Assembly (NCBI RefSeq): GCF_001280435.1 | Contig: NZ_LBIP01000013.1 | Location: 1,550,001 to 1,614,000 of the forward strand | DNA: 64,000 nucleotides | DNA from: Mangrovimonas xylaniphaga | GTDB taxonomy: Bacteria > Bacteroidota > Bacteroidia > Flavobacteriales > Flavobacteriaceae | Direction: 5' to 3' | Part shown: one piece after another, positions 1 to 8,475 of the stretch | Layout of the letters: each line of letters begins with the position of its first letter | How positions within the stretch are numbered: position 1 is the first letter of the stretch | Notes under the pieces: generated by a model | What the model was told of the DNA's origin: nothing | Database searches by the model: none | Seen by the model: only the letters and a program-made list of their open reading frames with translations | Translations under genes and position numbers: made by a program

Positions 1-2339
1 TAAAGGGTTCCGTCTATGTTTTGGTAACTTCTACCTGTATAGATTACATTTTCCAAAGATTTATAGAAGGCACCGGCACTTAATAAACCTACGTTTTTAA
101 AGTAGTATTCTCCCATAAGGTCTACGTTGTTGGAATACGTAGGCTTTAAGTTGATGTTTCCTCTGGAAATAGTTGCAGGAGTGCTCAACAAACTAATGGT
201 TTCTGTTGGATTCAATTCAGAGAAATTGGCCCTTGCCATGGTTCTTGTATAGGCCAATCTAAGGTTGATATTGTCCTTTGGTGAATATTTTAAGTGTACC
301 ATTGGCAGGAAGGAGCCAAAATCATTGTCGTTGGAAATTTTGTTGATGGTAGTCTCATCTTCAGATACTGCGGTTACCATATAACCGTCATATTCCAAAT
401 TGGTATGCTCATAGCGGAACCCTCCAATAAGACTTAACTTATCAGTCAATTTGTAATCTCCCATTAAGTATCCTGCCGCTACTTGCTCATGTCCTGAGTA
501 GAAGGATCCAGCCGATGACGGGTTGTTTTCATCAAATTCGATGTTGTAGTACAACGGGTTTTCCAATTGCTCGGCAGAGAACAAATCGTCCAATTGGTTC
601 AAACTTAAGGATGGCAACAATACGTTGTCATATGGACTTCCTATTTCAGTTAAATACCCACCTCTTTCAGGGAAAGGCCTTGTGTCAAAATTGGTCATGG
701 CAATTGGTGCGCCATAGGCATCTCCCAAATACAGGTAATAGTTATAAGGAGCGCCTCTTTCAAAGTTCATGCGTTTAAACTTACCTCCGGCCTTTAAAGT
801 CAGTTTGTCGGTAGGCTTAAAAGTTACATCTGCTTGCGCTGTATAATCCATTTCCTTACTGTGTGATTTGAAAGCAATCTGGTTGGCCAAGGTCATTTGG
901 TCGGCGGTTACAGGGCTGCTCAAGTAAGGTTGGATATTGTCATAAGGATCTCCATCATATCCTGAAGGTGAATCGATATCTAAAAACTTGTAACCATCAC
1001 CGGTAAGGTTGCTATAGCTTACAGGCGTAGAGAAAGTAGCCATATAGTAGGCTGGCGATCCCGCTGCCGATGAGCCAGGAAGCTTTTCGTTGCCCATTTC
1101 TGCGCCATAGGTAGAAAGTCTCCAATCTATTTTCCACTTTTCATTTCTTAGGTGATGGTTACCTCCAATTTCGGTTCCATAAAGATCAATACCAATAATT
1201 CCTTCACGAACTCTTAGGTCCATGGTACTTTCATCGAAATTGAAAATATGTTCTACAGCACTTTCACGGTCCTTAAATTTAGTTTTAAGGCCTCGTAAGT
1301 AGATTTTGGTATTCACATTAGGGGTGTACTCAAATCCGGCGTTGAAACCATAAGTGGTACGTTCTCCCAAATAGTCTCTTAACTGTAGGTTGCTCAAAGC
1401 GAAATTATCACTGTTGTATACCACTTCGTAGTTATCGGTACCCCAGTTTCTGTTCCAGTAGGTTCCAGAAAGCATGAAGCCTATTTTTCCATCAGCTACA
1501 CGGTCTCCATAAAGGATCGATCCGTTTTGGATAGGTTTTTGGGCTTGGTCGTTGTACCCATATCCCAAGTTGACGTTCAAGGTTCTTTTAGAAGGTGCTG
1601 TTTTGGTGATAAAGTTCACAGATCCTCCAATGGCATCCCCTTCCATGTCTGGTGTAATGGCCTTAGACAATTGCACAAATTCAATCATTTCCGAAGGGAA
1701 GATGTCCAAAGGTGCCGCTCGGGTTCCACTGGTATTGTCTGATGTTCCTTCGGTAGAAGGCATTCTGTCTCCGTTCAACAAGGTAGAGTTCCAAGCAATA
1801 GGAGTTCCTCTTACAATGACGTAACGTCCTTCACCGTGGTCTCTTTCAATAGAAACTCCTGTCATACGTTGTACAGCCTCGGCAGCATTACGGTCCGGAA
1901 GTTTTCCAATCACGTCATTGGCCAATACCTCCATAATGGCGGCAGAGTTTTTCTTGATGTTCAAAGCTTTTTGCTGCGAAGGCATATAACCTCCTTTAAG
2001 TACCACCTCTCCCAATTCTTCGGTACTGGGCATTAACATGATAGTCCCCATGTCTGAACGCTCATTGGCTGTAGTAGTGATGGCCACTTCCTTGGTTTCA
2101 TATCCTAGATAGGAAAAAACAATAGTGTGTTCTCCTCCTTCAACATTTACCAAGCTAAAGGTTCCTTCAAAATCTGTGGTGGTTCCGTTGCTGGTTCCTT
2201 TTACTAAAATGTTTACTCCGGGAAGCGGACCAAACTCATCAGCTACTTTCCCGCTTATTCTTGATGTTTGGGAAAGTACCTTGGAACTCGCCATTAAAAT
2301 TAGTAGCAAAGCGCCAAGGAATTTTAAGTGTTTACTCAT
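1..2339 (-). CDS. TonB-dependent receptor, 5' part only
   Basis: My translation of the minus strand from the ATG at 2339 runs open to the window edge, so the gene is truncated at its C-terminus with about 780 residues visible. It starts with a signal peptide ending near ASSKVLSQ, then a carboxypeptidase-regulatory-like beta-sandwich (ISGKVADEFGPLPGVNILVKG), then a plug with the PDRNAAEAVQRMTGVSIERD stretch and a VRG segment typical of the Xanthomonas/Caulobacter-type receptor family, then alternating barrel strands. Such outer-membrane receptors import oligosaccharides or other large ligands using TonB energy. No SusD-like partner is visible; one may lie outside the window. The adjacent AraC-type gene is a plausible regulator. 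The family is certain, the ligand is not. Confidence 0.93.
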   Translation of the reverse strand, partial: MSKHLKFLGALLLILMASSKVLSQTSRISGKVADEFGPLPGVNILVKGTSNGTTTDFEGTFSLVNVEGGEHTIVFSYLGYETKEVAITTTANERSDMGTIMLMPSTEELGEVVLKGGYMPSQQKALNIKKNSAAIMEVLANDVIGKLPDRNAAEAVQRMTGVSIERDHGEGRYVIVRGTPIAWNSTLLNGDRMPSTEGTSDNTSGTRAAPLDIFPSEMIEFVQLSKAITPDMEGDAIGGSVNFITKTAPSKRTLNVNLGYGYNDQAQKPIQNGSILYGDRVADGKIGFMLSGTYWNRNWGTDNYEVVYNSDNFALSNLQLRDYLGERTTYGFNAGFEYTPNVNTKIYLRGLKTKFKDRESAVEHIFNFDESTMDLRVREGIIGIDLYGTEIGGNHHLRNEKWKIDWRLSTYGAEMGNEKLPGSSAAGSPAYYMATFSTPVSYSNLTGDGYKFLDIDSPSGYDGDPYDNIQPYLSSPVTADQMTLANQIAFKSHSKEMDYTAQADVTFKPTDKLTLKAGGKFKRMNFERGAPYNYYLYLGDAYGAPIAMTNFDTRPFPERGGYLTEIGSPYDNVLLPSLSLNQLDDLFSAEQLENPLYYNIEFDENNPSSAGSFYSGHEQVAAGYLMGDYKLTDKLSLIGGFRYEHTNLEYDGYMVTAVSEDETTINKISNDNDFGSFLPMVHLKYSPKDNINLRLAYTRTMARANFSELNPTETISLLSTPATISRGNINLKPTYSNNVDLMGEYYFKNVGLLSAGAFYKSLENVIYTGRSYQNIDGTL

Positions 2340-2532
2340 TGTGTGAAATTTTTTTGTTGATTTTAATCTGCCGCAAAATTTGAAATAAAGTCAAGGGCAT
2401 TCGTTGTAATCAACTGAGGAGGTCATTTTGTGCGTTCAAATTATGTGAGGTGAACGTTTGAATGATGTAACGATATGTTTTTAAGTGGTTTGGGTTGTTT
2501 TAATTAAAAAGAAAGAATTTGTTAAGCATGTG

Positions 2533-3618
2533 TTAAGAGAGCCCCAAAGCCTCTTTTTTGTATTCCAAAGGGGTCTTTTGGGTGAGTTTTTTAAAGTGTG
2601 TATTGAAGGTAGATTTGGAATTGAAGCCAGCGCTATAGGCAATATCTGTGATGGATTCTTTGTGGTTGGATGTAAGCAGTGATTTTGCTTCTTCAATGCG
2701 ATAATCGTTGATGAATTGATAGAAGTTTTTCTGAACATAGGCATTCAACACTTGAGTAATGTGATGTTTTGGAATGTGGACTTTTTCCGATAATTTTTGA
2801 AGTGTCAGTTCTGGGTCCAAATAAATTTTTTCCTTTTCAAGAAACAGTTGTAAGGTTTTGTAATAGGCCTTTAAATCTTCGGTTTCCAAATTGGAACTCT
2901 CGTATTTCTGCGATTTCTTCTCGGAGTTCCCCAGACTAGTAGGGGCGGCGGCCAAAACATTGGCCACGATGGGTTCTTCCGAAGTATTGATTTTATAAAG
3001 CAAAATGGATACCACAGTAATGAGCATGAGCACATAGGTTAGCCTAATGTTAATGGGGTCGTAGCCTAAAATGTGAAGGGTCACCAAAAACAGCACAACC
3101 CCCATAAAGGCAATGTTTACATAGGTTAAGCTTAATAATAAGGTGTTGCGGTCCTTGGGCATGCTATTGGGTTTTTTGCGCAACAGCCTAAGGCTTAATA
3201 TAGGATATACTATAAATGGGATAAGATAACCATAGGATAGGTTTTGGTACCATTGTCCAAAGGCATCGCTTTTAGGACCACTGCCATGTGTGGCAATCAC
3301 GGTAAGAAACACTATGCTCACGATGAGGAACGGTGTTAAATGCCTCCATAATTCTTTCCGTGTAATACCTTTTACGGCACATTTGCTAGTAAGGTATAGA
3401 ATGGGACCATAAAACAAACTGAAGCTTGTGGGCAATTTGTAGTAAAATGGATTTTGTTCCAAAAACACCAAGAAAAATAACTTGGTAGAAAAGTGGCTGA
3501 AAATAAAAAATAGGAACAAAGCCAAGAGTTTATCAAACTGACTTTTGCTGCGATATCTCATGACCAAAGCCAACGAAAATACCGCTTGAAATACGATAAT
3601 ACTGATTAAATACCCCAT
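2533..3618 (-). CDS. Membrane-anchored AraC-family transcriptional regulator
   Basis: 361 residues. The N-terminal 215 or so residues form about seven hydrophobic membrane segments. A linker follows, then a C-terminal AraC/HTH_18 DNA-binding domain (about 255-361) with the two helix-turn-helix units LTLQKLSEKVHIPKHHITQVL and SITDIAYSAGFNSKSTFNTHF. The 7TM plus AraC layout is common in Bacteroidota. It probably senses an envelope or cytoplasmic-membrane signal and regulates nearby genes; the receptor at 1-2339, 193 bp downstream on the same strand, is the obvious candidate target. That link is inference from position only. Confidence 0.9.
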   Translation of the reverse strand: MGYLISIIVFQAVFSLALVMRYRSKSQFDKLLALFLFFIFSHFSTKLFFLVFLEQNPFYYKLPTSFSLFYGPILYLTSKCAVKGITRKELWRHLTPFLIVSIVFLTVIATHGSGPKSDAFGQWYQNLSYGYLIPFIVYPILSLRLLRKKPNSMPKDRNTLLLSLTYVNIAFMGVVLFLVTLHILGYDPINIRLTYVLMLITVVSILLYKINTSEEPIVANVLAAAPTSLGNSEKKSQKYESSNLETEDLKAYYKTLQLFLEKEKIYLDPELTLQKLSEKVHIPKHHITQVLNAYVQKNFYQFINDYRIEEAKSLLTSNHKESITDIAYSAGFNSKSTFNTHFKKLTQKTPLEYKKEALGLS

Positions 3619-3770
3619 GTTGTTTTAAAAGGGGTAAAATTAAGGACGGTATAAGGCCTGTTTATTTAAGTTTCTGTTACCATTAGTTTAAGCAATGGTA
3701 AATAGTTTGGTGTTGTACTAAATAACCCTCAAGTTATAGTTGTGTAGGGTAGTTAAGGCGACTGACCTAT

Positions 3771-4175
3771 CTACTTAATTGCGCCTTTTTCTTTAAAAGT
3801 ATGGAGTAATTTTTCTACAATTGGCACATCTGCAGGCGCCATTTGGTAGTTGCTTAATTCGGGTAGGGCGACCCAAGCTAATTGATCGTGGTCCCTCAGT
3901 TGAAATTTACCCGAGACATGCTCTGCTAAATAGGAGTCTAGTAGAATGGTCTTGGAGGCATAGGAATGTTCGTTTTGGCGAAAAGGGCTAAGCACTTTGA
4001 TCTCTACCTGAAATTCTTCCCTAAACTCACGAATCAACGCTGCTTCTGGAGTTTCGTTGGCTTCTATCTTGCCGCCCGGAAATTCCCAATAGCCTGCTAG
4101 GTCTTTACCAGGTGCTCGTCTTGCGATAAAGATGTTTTGTTGGTCTATGAGAATGCCTGCGGCTACTTTTAGCAT
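3771..4175 (-). CDS. NUDIX hydrolase, MutT-like
   Basis: 134 residues, the usual size for a single-domain NUDIX enzyme. The Nudix box is visible around residues 34-57 (GGKIEANETPEAALIREFREE), with Gly, Glu and the REFxEE metal-binding helix. The usual Gly two residues after EE is Gln here. FPGGKIE and the downstream WVALPEL resemble 8-oxo-dGTP diphosphatases (MutT), which sanitise the nucleotide pool, but substrate specificity in this superfamily cannot be read from sequence alone. The gene stands alone on the minus strand with no evident operon partner. Confidence 0.88.
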   Translation of the reverse strand: MLKVAAGILIDQQNIFIARRAPGKDLAGYWEFPGGKIEANETPEAALIREFREEFQVEIKVLSPFRQNEHSYASKTILLDSYLAEHVSGKFQLRDHDQLAWVALPELSNYQMAPADVPIVEKLLHTFKEKGAIK

Positions 4176-4232
4176 ACTATGGAAGTTTAAGGAATCAAAT
4201 GTAGGGTTTGTCTGTTTCTTTTCGAGGTCTAT

Positions 4233-5006
4233 TCATTTATAATTGGCTTTACGGTAATCTATATTATAATCCTCAAATAATTTCTTTAAATAATGCACGC
4301 TGCCAATAACGGCCAGCTTTCCTTCGGCTCCAGAAATAATACCTACTAAATAGCCGTTTTTGTCAATGACCGGTGAGCCGCTTCTTCCTTGTGGCTGCTG
4401 GTTTGTATCGAAGGATTTCATATAATAATAGTCTGCTAGATTATCTACACATTGCAGTTTTGTCAAGGCAGGCGCACTATTATCTTGTTGTTTCGCTCCC
4501 CATCCCGCTGCATAAACAATTTCATTTATCTGTATTGGTGTATACCGTATTTTAAGAGGGTATAGGTCTGGGGGGAGGTTTTCAATTTCAAAGAGAATCC
4601 AATCCCTTACTTTAAGCGTATTGAATTCTCCAATGTTTTCTTTGGGGTTGGTGTTGATCAAGTGTTTGACGGTTACAGTATTGTTGCTGCTGTTTTTGGG
4701 GTAGAGTTTCCAATCCTGAAATGTTGGACCCAAATCTATGGTCTCTAATCCTAGTTGGTTTTTAAATACCATGAACAAATGTTTGCAGGACACTCCTAGA
4801 GTATCTTGTCCGGTATCAATGAGGAATGCGTTGGCGAAATCTTTGTAAACGTTGTCTTTAAACTCAATCTGGTTGGTGAGGGCAAAGCTTGGCCATTGTG
4901 CAATTGGCTTATCAATCCAAGGTTCTTTAGGAGGCTCAGGCTCTTCTTGGCATCCTAAAGTTGCTAAAAGCACTCCGATTGCAATTGATTTAATTCCATT
5001 CACCAT
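4233..5006 (-). CDS. Trypsin-like serine peptidase lipoprotein
   Basis: 257 residues. A lipoprotein signal ends at the lipobox LATLGC (Cys19), so the protein is probably anchored in the envelope. The C-terminal half carries GRSGSPVIDKNGYLVGIISG, the nucleophile region of S1C/trypsin-like peptidases, with Ser in GxSGSP. A His in SCKHL is a plausible catalytic His, although the usual TAAHC context is not kept. I could not place the catalytic Asp with certainty. It may be a diverged or inactive protease-fold protein. Neighbours give no functional clue. Confidence 0.7.
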   Translation of the reverse strand: MVNGIKSIAIGVLLATLGCQEEPEPPKEPWIDKPIAQWPSFALTNQIEFKDNVYKDFANAFLIDTGQDTLGVSCKHLFMVFKNQLGLETIDLGPTFQDWKLYPKNSSNNTVTVKHLINTNPKENIGEFNTLKVRDWILFEIENLPPDLYPLKIRYTPIQINEIVYAAGWGAKQQDNSAPALTKLQCVDNLADYYYMKSFDTNQQPQGRSGSPVIDKNGYLVGIISGAEGKLAVIGSVHYLKKLFEDYNIDYRKANYK

Positions 5007-5092
5007 GTTAGCAATTTTTTTAGATTGATTTGTAACTGCTAATGATTATTTACCATTGGCTTTAGTTGTGTGGTTTTTATTTTGTTGATATA

Positions 5093-5860
5093 TCATTTTT
5101 TAAAAATGAGATTGACTACATAACCTGGAATATCTTCTACATTTTTAATAGATTGGTCTTCATGGTCTATCCAAATACAATCATATCCTTTTTTGGTGAA
5201 GTAGTCAAAAATAAAGTGTTTGGTGTCTTCCCTAACCTCCACAGCAAAAACACAATCGTTCAAATCGATGGTTAGACCTGAAATGATATCGTCTTCACAG
5301 CCTTCGGCATCTATTTTTATCAGGTTGGGTTGGCCAAATTCAGTAACTAGGGCATCCAAACTTTTAAGGGTGACGTTTTCTGTAAATCCCTTGAAGCTGT
5401 CTTCTACAAATTTCCTTTTAAAAGAGCCTTTTCGTCCGCCCGTTTCGGTATCCCTAAAAAACTCCTGTTGTGTGTTCTCTTTTCCAAGCCCGTAGTTGAA
5501 ACACTTAACGTTGGTACATTTGTTGATGTTGGTATTGAATTGCAAAAACGCATAGTTTTTAAAGTCGGGTTCAAAGGAATAGACGGTTCCTGAGATGCCA
5601 GCTGCTTCGCTAAAAGGCAAAGCGTATTGGCCAATATTTGCCCCTATATCAAAAACAATATCTCCAGGCTTTATATAAGCTTTAATTTTATTCTGAATAT
5701 GTTCTTCATATTGAATCTGCTTCTGGAATAGAAATGTGAGGTGCTGCGATCTTTCGTAGTAGAGAACTTTGTTGTGATTGTTGATTTTCTTTGCAACAAT
5801 ATCACTTTTTGAAAAAGTTTTAACGGCTTTGGATACAAGATCGTAAACGGTTTTTTTCAT
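5093..5860 (-). CDS. FkbM family methyltransferase
   Basis: 255 residues. A class I SAM-dependent methyltransferase fold is shown by GDIVFDIGANIGQYALPFSE (motif I, near residue 70), the acidic YSFEPD strand (motif II), and LIKIDAEGCEDDIISGL, the FkbM family signature. FkbM enzymes O-methylate sugars or polyketides, so a role in surface glycan or small-molecule modification is possible. No polysaccharide biosynthesis genes adjoin it, so the substrate stays unknown. Confidence 0.88.
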   Translation of the reverse strand: MKKTVYDLVSKAVKTFSKSDIVAKKINNHNKVLYYERSQHLTFLFQKQIQYEEHIQNKIKAYIKPGDIVFDIGANIGQYALPFSEAAGISGTVYSFEPDFKNYAFLQFNTNINKCTNVKCFNYGLGKENTQQEFFRDTETGGRKGSFKRKFVEDSFKGFTENVTLKSLDALVTEFGQPNLIKIDAEGCEDDIISGLTIDLNDCVFAVEVREDTKHFIFDYFTKKGYDCIWIDHEDQSIKNVEDIPGYVVNLIFKK

Positions 5861-6001
5861 ACGGTTTCTATTGGCTAAGTGGCTGTAAACTATAGGTTAA
5901 AAATACCAAATATTTGGCCGTTTTTAGAACCTTATTTTTGTTTTTCTCTAGAAATAAAAGAGGTACGAGCTTTAAAGCAAAGGAAGTATAGTATGTGTTT
6001 T

Positions 6002-6619
6002 TTAACAGCCGCCCTCTGCTTTGCGTTTCTTTTTCTTTTCAACCGTAATCACTTTTTTAGGGACATCCGCTGTTGGAGGGACTATGGTATTGGAGCTATC
6101 CAAATGCTTTTGGGAGTCCATGATAAACCCATTGATATCGTGAGGAAGGGTTTCTGTTTTTGACTCTTTCGTGATGAGTTTGTTTTGCGAGTAACTGAGT
6201 TCTACAGGTAGGATTTTAAGATTATCGAATCCCAACTGGTAGAGGATTAGAAAAGGAATGTTGGCTTCTTCGGGAGTGCTTCCGTAAAGGGAGGTGGGTG
6301 TATTTGATTTTTTTAGGTCCTGTAGCAGTTTTTGGGAGGCTTCACTCATAATATCCACGGAAGGTATGTTTATGGCGTTTTCCAAGTGACCTTTGTTGTA
6401 CTCGTAAGGGTTTCTAATGTCTATAAATGCAACATCTTCATTTTCAATAAGGGAATAGGGAAGGAAATAATCTGTTGATGTGATTTTTTCCAAAGTGCTT
6501 TTAGTGTTGAAAGCATAAGTGTTTTTGGGGCGTTTATAGGTTAAAAAACCTATCAATACGGCTAGGATAAATAGCGTGGCAGCAATGGATATTCGTTTGG
6601 TTTTCTCTAATTCTTTCAT
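6002..6619 (-). CDS. Membrane-anchored rhodanese-fold protein with C-terminal GGC tail (copy 2)
   Basis: 205 residues. One N-terminal membrane helix (about 11-27) follows a basic segment, predicting a periplasmic body. The rhodanese-like domain shows VAFIDIRNPYEYNKGHLENAINIP. The active-site loop, where a rhodanese has Tyr-Cys, reads SLYGSTPEE, so the catalytic Cys is absent. The protein ends in a Lys-rich tail closing in Gly-Gly-Cys, identical over 19 residues to the tail of the preceding gene. It is last in the leftward molybdoenzyme operon, 28 bp after the previous gene. I infer a periplasmic sulfur carrier whose reactive thiol is the terminal Cys; no biochemical proof is available here. 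Confidence 0.85.
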   Translation of the reverse strand: MKELEKTKRISIAATLFILAVLIGFLTYKRPKNTYAFNTKSTLEKITSTDYFLPYSLIENEDVAFIDIRNPYEYNKGHLENAINIPSVDIMSEASQKLLQDLKKSNTPTSLYGSTPEEANIPFLILYQLGFDNLKILPVELSYSQNKLITKESKTETLPHDINGFIMDSQKHLDSSNTIVPPTADVPKKVITVEKKKKRKAEGGC

Positions 6620-6647
6620 GGTATTAGGTATAAGGTCAATTATAGAC

Positions 6648-7310
6648 TTAACAGCCTCCTTCTGCTTTGCGCTTCTTTTTCTTTTCTACGGTAATTACTT
6701 TTTTAGGCGTTGAAGGAGCAGAGGGCAACTCGGCACCTAAATTTTGATCTGGGTATGCTACGCCAAAATACATACTGGCCGCTTTTCTGGTGGCATACAG
6801 TTTAAAGTCAGACTCAGGCATGGCCTCACTTGGTTTGCTGGGATTGATAATGGTGCTATACCAAGTGTTGAGTCCTCCTTGTAAAACATGTAGGTTTTTA
6901 AACCCAAGGCGGTCGCACAACATCCAAGCTTGGTCGGCATGGAAGGTATCGTTGGAATAGAACACCACGTCAAATTGGTCTTGATTCAGGTAGGTAAGGG
7001 AGTCTTCATCCAATAATTTTGATAGCGGGATATTAATGGCATTAGGTAGGCTATAATTATTATAGCTTTCTTCATCCCTCACGTCTACCAAAATAAAAGA
7101 AGGATCTTGGCTAATGAGTTTATGTGAAATGTCATCGGTGGAAATATAACGCTCCGGACTGATGGCATGGCTTAATAACTGTTTGGAGCGAATGCCTTCC
7201 TGTTTTTCATATTTAGGTAATAATACCAATCCGGCAGCAAGAATGATCAAGGTTGCAGCCAGTATTTGATAGCGATACGAGAGGAATTTTACGGTTTTCT
7301 TTTTGTCCAT
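6648..7310 (-). CDS. Membrane-anchored rhodanese-fold protein with C-terminal GGC tail (copy 1)
   Basis: 220 residues from the ATG at 7310; a TTG three codons upstream is possible but less likely. One N-terminal membrane helix (about 14-32) precedes a rhodanese domain (FILVDVRDEESYNNYSLPNAINIP). The active loop reads VVFYSNDTFHAD, with Ser where the catalytic Cys should be. A spacer leads to the Lys-rich Gly-Gly-Cys tail shared with the next gene. The 19 tail codons of the two genes differ at six silent positions and no replacement positions, which suggests selection on the peptide. The gene starts 15 bp after the YeeE gene stop and clearly belongs to the operon. Confidence 0.87.
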   Translation of the reverse strand: MDKKKTVKFLSYRYQILAATLIILAAGLVLLPKYEKQEGIRSKQLLSHAISPERYISTDDISHKLISQDPSFILVDVRDEESYNNYSLPNAINIPLSKLLDEDSLTYLNQDQFDVVFYSNDTFHADQAWMLCDRLGFKNLHVLQGGLNTWYSTIINPSKPSEAMPESDFKLYATRKAASMYFGVAYPDQNLGAELPSAPSTPKKVITVEKKKKRKAEGGC

Positions 7311-7325
7311 GAGGATCAAGTTTAA

Positions 7326-7916
7326 TTAGTAAAACACACTTTTTACTCTTTTTCTAACCATATCGGCAATGCCAAAGGCCACTACGGCAATAATGGCAAA
7401 CACAAAAATGACCCAGTAGGGATTCCAGCCAAAGGAATCTATCAAAGTAATGTTGCCAAAGTTGTAGCCGTCATAGATGGGTTCAAAAAGATTGAAGAGT
7501 TCCGAAAAGATAAAAACGCCAATCATGATGCCAATTACATACACCCAAGCATCCAATTTACCAATGGCTACGGCACACAAACTGGTGCCCGGGCAGAACC
7601 CACCGGTTACAAAACCAGCTCCCATAATAACACCACCTATGATAGCCCCCCATAAATAAGTTGGGTGCACATAGAGTTTTGAAATATCAAGATATCCCAA
7701 GTAATCCATATAGTAAATGCCAATAACTGATACGGCTGCTGCGGTAAAGAATACTTTCAATACGGCAAAGTCATAACCGTAAAACACACCGGCCAATTTT
7801 CGCGAGGATGAAAAGCCTGAAGCTTCCAATACAAAGCCAAAGGCAATTCCAATGAATATTGCTATGATACTATCCCATTCCATTGGAATATAACCGCCAG
7901 GAATTAAAGGTCCCAT
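7326..7916 (-). CDS. YeeE/YedE family sulfur-compound permease, half-size (C-type)
   Basis: 196 residues with about five membrane helices. The signature GGFCPGTSLCA (Cys108, Cys114) matches the second-half cysteine motif of YeeE/YedE (TsuA) transporters, which take up thiosulfate by passing it along conserved cysteines. Single-chain TsuA is about twice this length, so this gene and the upstream one at 7935-8465 look like the two halves of one permease. The position between the molybdoenzyme and rhodanese genes supports transport of a sulfur compound across the inner membrane. The substrate (thiosulfate, sulfane sulfur) is inferred. Confidence 0.88.
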   Translation of the reverse strand: MGPLIPGGYIPMEWDSIIAIFIGIAFGFVLEASGFSSSRKLAGVFYGYDFAVLKVFFTAAAVSVIGIYYMDYLGYLDISKLYVHPTYLWGAIIGGVIMGAGFVTGGFCPGTSLCAVAIGKLDAWVYVIGIMIGVFIFSELFNLFEPIYDGYNFGNITLIDSFGWNPYWVIFVFAIIAVVAFGIADMVRKRVKSVFY

Positions 7917-7934
7917 AATTCTATCTTTTAAATT

Positions 7935-8465
7935 TTAAATCCAGTTCTTTCTAAAAAAATAAGCGAAGGCATAGGCCGATCCAAAAATGGCCAGCATGGT
8001 AAGAAACCCTCCTGTTGACAATACGGCCATACCGCTTAAAGCGGCACCACTTGTACATCCTCTTGCAATTTGAGCGCCGAGTCCGAATAGAATACCTCCT
8101 ATAAGTGCAAAAATCAAACGGCGTTTAGTCGTTATTTTAGGGGAATGTTGAACGCGCCACTTGATGCGTCCACTGATGCTCCCCGAAATAAAGGCGCCTA
8201 TCAAAATACCTAAAGCCTCAAATACCAGCCAAGTATTCATAGGGGAGTCCCCTTCCTTGATAAACTGGCTGTAATAGCTGTTGCTTTCGGCGTGTTTGGG
8301 AGCTACATTTTCAACTACTGTTACCACACTGCTTTTCATGGCACCACTGGCTCCCAAACCTCTACCGGTAAGGTAAAAGGTGAAAATAATGATGATGCCC
8401 AATAGGAAACCACCAAAATAGGGGTTCCAGTATAGGTGTGGGTTTGCTTTATGTTTTGTATTCAT
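7935..8465 (-). CDS. YeeE/YedE family sulfur-compound permease, half-size (N-type)
   Basis: 176 residues with about four to five membrane helices. ARGCTSGAALSGMA (Cys137) matches the first-half cysteine motif of YeeE/YedE transporters. A longer periplasmic loop lies around residues 45-75. It lies 18 bp upstream of the partner half and 10 bp downstream of the NrfD-like gene. Together the halves supply the GCxSG and CPGT motifs of a full-length thiosulfate transporter, so I expect a heterodimer. Split YeeE pairs next to rhodaneses are known in many bacteria; the exact substrate is unproven. Confidence 0.87.
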   Translation of the reverse strand: MNTKHKANPHLYWNPYFGGFLLGIIIIFTFYLTGRGLGASGAMKSSVVTVVENVAPKHAESNSYYSQFIKEGDSPMNTWLVFEALGILIGAFISGSISGRIKWRVQHSPKITTKRRLIFALIGGILFGLGAQIARGCTSGAALSGMAVLSTGGFLTMLAIFGSAYAFAYFFRKNWI

Positions 8466-8475
8466 AACAAATAAT

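Noticed and set aside
5404-5634. Overlapping frame within the FkbM methyltransferase gene
   Set aside because: Shadow of the true frame; the methyltransferase motifs lie in the longer frame.
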